Source: Streptomyces roseifaciens
GTDB taxonomy: Bacteria > Actinomycetota > Actinomycetes > Streptomycetales > Streptomycetaceae
Direction of reading: 5' to 3'
DNA length: 64,000 bases
Assembly (NCBI RefSeq): GCF_001445655.1
Contig: NZ_LNBE01000002.1
Location: forward strand, 124,001 to 188,000
Part shown: positions 62,871-64,000 of the stretch, piece after piece
How the letters are laid out: each line of letters begins with the position of its first letter
Position numbering within the stretch: the first letter of the stretch is position 1
Notes under the pieces: generated by a model
Told to the model about the DNA's origin: nothing
The model's input: only the letters and a program-made list of their open reading frames with translations
Database searches by the model: none
Program-made: the position numbers and the translations under genes

Positions 62871-62907
62871 GATGAATGCCGCCACACGCATCACCCTGTG
62901 TTTCATC
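62871..62907 (+). terminator. Possible terminator after the urease operon
   Basis: GATGAA (62871-62876) pairs with TTCATC (62902-62907), with an inner ACAC/GTGT stem, 28 bp after the ureD stop, followed by a short T-rich stretch. The stem is weak and interrupted. Confidence 0.35.
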
Positions 62908-62970
62908 ATTCTTACGGATTAGTAAAGAACACTCGTACGACCTGTCCTTTGTGGGATGGGAGACGAAAGG

Positions 62971-63027
62971 ATCCCCCTGCAGCATTGCGATCTCCGCCGC
63001 TCCAAGCGGCGTACCCAGCAGGGGGAT
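62971..63027 (+). promoter_or_regulatory. Two-stem mRNA leader that covers the ribosome binding site
   Basis: ATCCCCCTGC (62971-62980) is the exact complement of GCAGGGGGAT (63018-63027), which contains the ribosome binding site for GTG 63034. Inside, CGCCGCT (62995-63001) pairs with AGCGGCG (63005-63011). In the folded state translation of the aminopeptidase-type gene should be blocked, so this may be a regulatory leader. No known riboswitch class is recognised. Confidence 0.5.
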
Positions 63028-63033
63028 TCCTAC

Positions 63034-64000
63034 GTGAGACACACGTCAATACTCGGCGCGGCCGGCACCCTGGTGACCGGCGCGCTGGTGGCCGGGTTCC
63101 TGACCGCCCCGGCCGCCGGCGCCAGCGAGCGCGTGCCGGGCGGGGCCGCAGAGGCCCGCGGTGTGAAGACGGCCGCCGAGCGCGCGGCCAAGGCGGGCAT
63201 CAAGTGGCAGGACTGTCCTGCCTCCTGGGGCCTCGAGAAGCCCATCCAGTGCGGTTACGTCACGGTCCCCGTCGACTACGCCAAGCCGGACGGGCCCACC
63301 ATCAAGATCGCAGTGGACCGGGCCCGTTCGACCGGTACCGCCGACGAGCGCCAGGGCGCCCTCCTCTACAACCCCGGCGGCCCCGGCGGCTCCGGCATGA
63401 GGTTCCCGCGCCGCATCACCACCAAGGCCCCGCTCTGGGCGAAGACGGCGAAGGCGTACGACTTCGTGGGCTTCGACCCGCGCGGCGTCGGCCACTCCGC
63501 CCCGATCTCCTGCGTCGACCCGCAGAAGTTCGTCGCGGCGCCCAAGCCCGACCCGGTGCCCGCGAACGAGGCCGACAAGCTCGCCCAGCGCAAGCTCGCC
63601 CGTCAGTACGCCGACGGCTGTGCCGAGCGCAGCGGCAAGCTGCTGCCGTACCTCACCACGGCGAACACCGCGCGCGACATCGACGTCGTCCGAGCCGCCC
63701 TCGGCGAGAAGAAGCTCAACTACCTGGGCGTCTCCTACGGCACCTACCTCGGCGCCGTCTACGGCACCCTGTTCCCGACCCACGTCCGCCGCCTCGTCGT
63801 CGACAGCGTCGTCAACCCGGCCCAGGACAACATCTGGTACCAGGCCAACCTGGAGCAGGACGTCGCCTTCGAGGCCCGCTTCAAGGACTGGGAGGACTGG
63901 GTCGCCAAGTACGACTCCACCTTCCACCTGGGCGCCACCCGGGCCCAGGTCCAGAAGAACTGGGAGAAGCTCCGGGCCACCGCCAAGAAGAAGCCCATCG
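63034..64000 (+). CDS. Secreted tripeptidyl-aminopeptidase-type alpha/beta hydrolase (partial)
   Basis: The gene runs off the right edge after 322 codons of about 500 expected. After GTG 63034 a signal peptide reads RHTSILGAAGTLVTGALVAG, with cleavage near AAGAS. The hydrolase part matches the Streptomyces Tap/SlpD family, exported proteases that take N-terminal tripeptides: IQCGYVTVPVDYAKPDG, LLYNPGGPGGSGM (oxyanion), FVGFDPRGVGHSAPISC, and the nucleophile Ser in YLGVSYGTYLGAVYGTLFP. An in-frame ATG at 62956 would add 26 residues. A hairpin leader covers the ribosome binding site. Confidence 0.9.
   Translation, partial: MRHTSILGAAGTLVTGALVAGFLTAPAAGASERVPGGAAEARGVKTAAERAAKAGIKWQDCPASWGLEKPIQCGYVTVPVDYAKPDGPTIKIAVDRARSTGTADERQGALLYNPGGPGGSGMRFPRRITTKAPLWAKTAKAYDFVGFDPRGVGHSAPISCVDPQKFVAAPKPDPVPANEADKLAQRKLARQYADGCAERSGKLLPYLTTANTARDIDVVRAALGEKKLNYLGVSYGTYLGAVYGTLFPTHVRRLVVDSVVNPAQDNIWYQANLEQDVAFEARFKDWEDWVAKYDSTFHLGATRAQVQKNWEKLRATAKKKPI

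Overview
The window is high-GC DNA (GC-rich third codon positions, GTG/TTG/CTG starts, many 4-nt ATGA gene overlaps, a rare TTA leucine codon in a developmental-type regulator). The DUF397 / XRE-DUF5753 / ATPase trio, an ECF41 sigma factor, Tat and lipoprotein-type signal peptides and the mix of housekeeping genes all point to Streptomyces or a close relative. I see no rRNA, tRNA or CRISPR array.

Left arm, 1-5.2 kb: a leftward biosynthetic operon with visibly less GC-biased codons. A LuxR-type regulator precedes an acyl-adenylating ligase, a free-standing carrier protein, a metal-dependent amidohydrolase and a SyrB2-type non-haem iron halogenase that runs off the left edge. Together they look like a route in which an acid is adenylated, loaded on the carrier, halogenated there and then processed. 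The halogenase has Val at the position that is Ala in SyrB2 and Asp in hydroxylases. This is the most interesting part of the window.

5.1-10 kb: a graveyard of mobile DNA. It holds IS630-type ends and a broken IS630 transposase, a scrap of an IS5-type gene, the 3' end of a group II intron with its domain V hairpin, a torn polyketide synthase fragment, a frameshifted IS701 transposase and an intact IS256-type element sitting on the IS701 tail. 10-17.8 kb is variable: an unknown protein, an EamA exporter with a divergent XRE-cupin regulator, a CoA-binding/GNAT pair, an IS110 scrap, an ADP-ribosyltransferase toxin gene broken by an in-frame stop, and a two-gene unit (acidic DAPEP-repeat protein plus internally duplicated partner) that resembles a polymorphic toxin/partner pair.

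17.8-64 kb is mostly core chromosome: yigZ (frameshifted as given), a polysaccharide deacetylase, sbcD and sbcC (sbcC carries a 710-bp rearranged block with a long inverted repeat), Lrp, rhodanese, an RHH/Doc toxin-antitoxin pair, a DUF885 peptidase, a membrane ACT-GNAT protein, a flavin disulphide reductase, PhoD phosphatase, a secreted HNH nuclease, purB-mug, an ABC exporter with a divergent two-component system, ROK and GntR regulators, an SDR, an ECF41 sigma factor and hydrolase, paired CNNM/CBS membrane proteins, the biotin genes (bioB-bioA-bioD leftward, bioF divergent), the abaA/whiJ-like trio, an NlpC/P60 hydrolase behind a c-di-AMP (ydaO-type) riboswitch, the urease operon ureABCFGD, and the start of a secreted tripeptidyl-aminopeptidase-type hydrolase behind a hairpin that covers its ribosome binding site.
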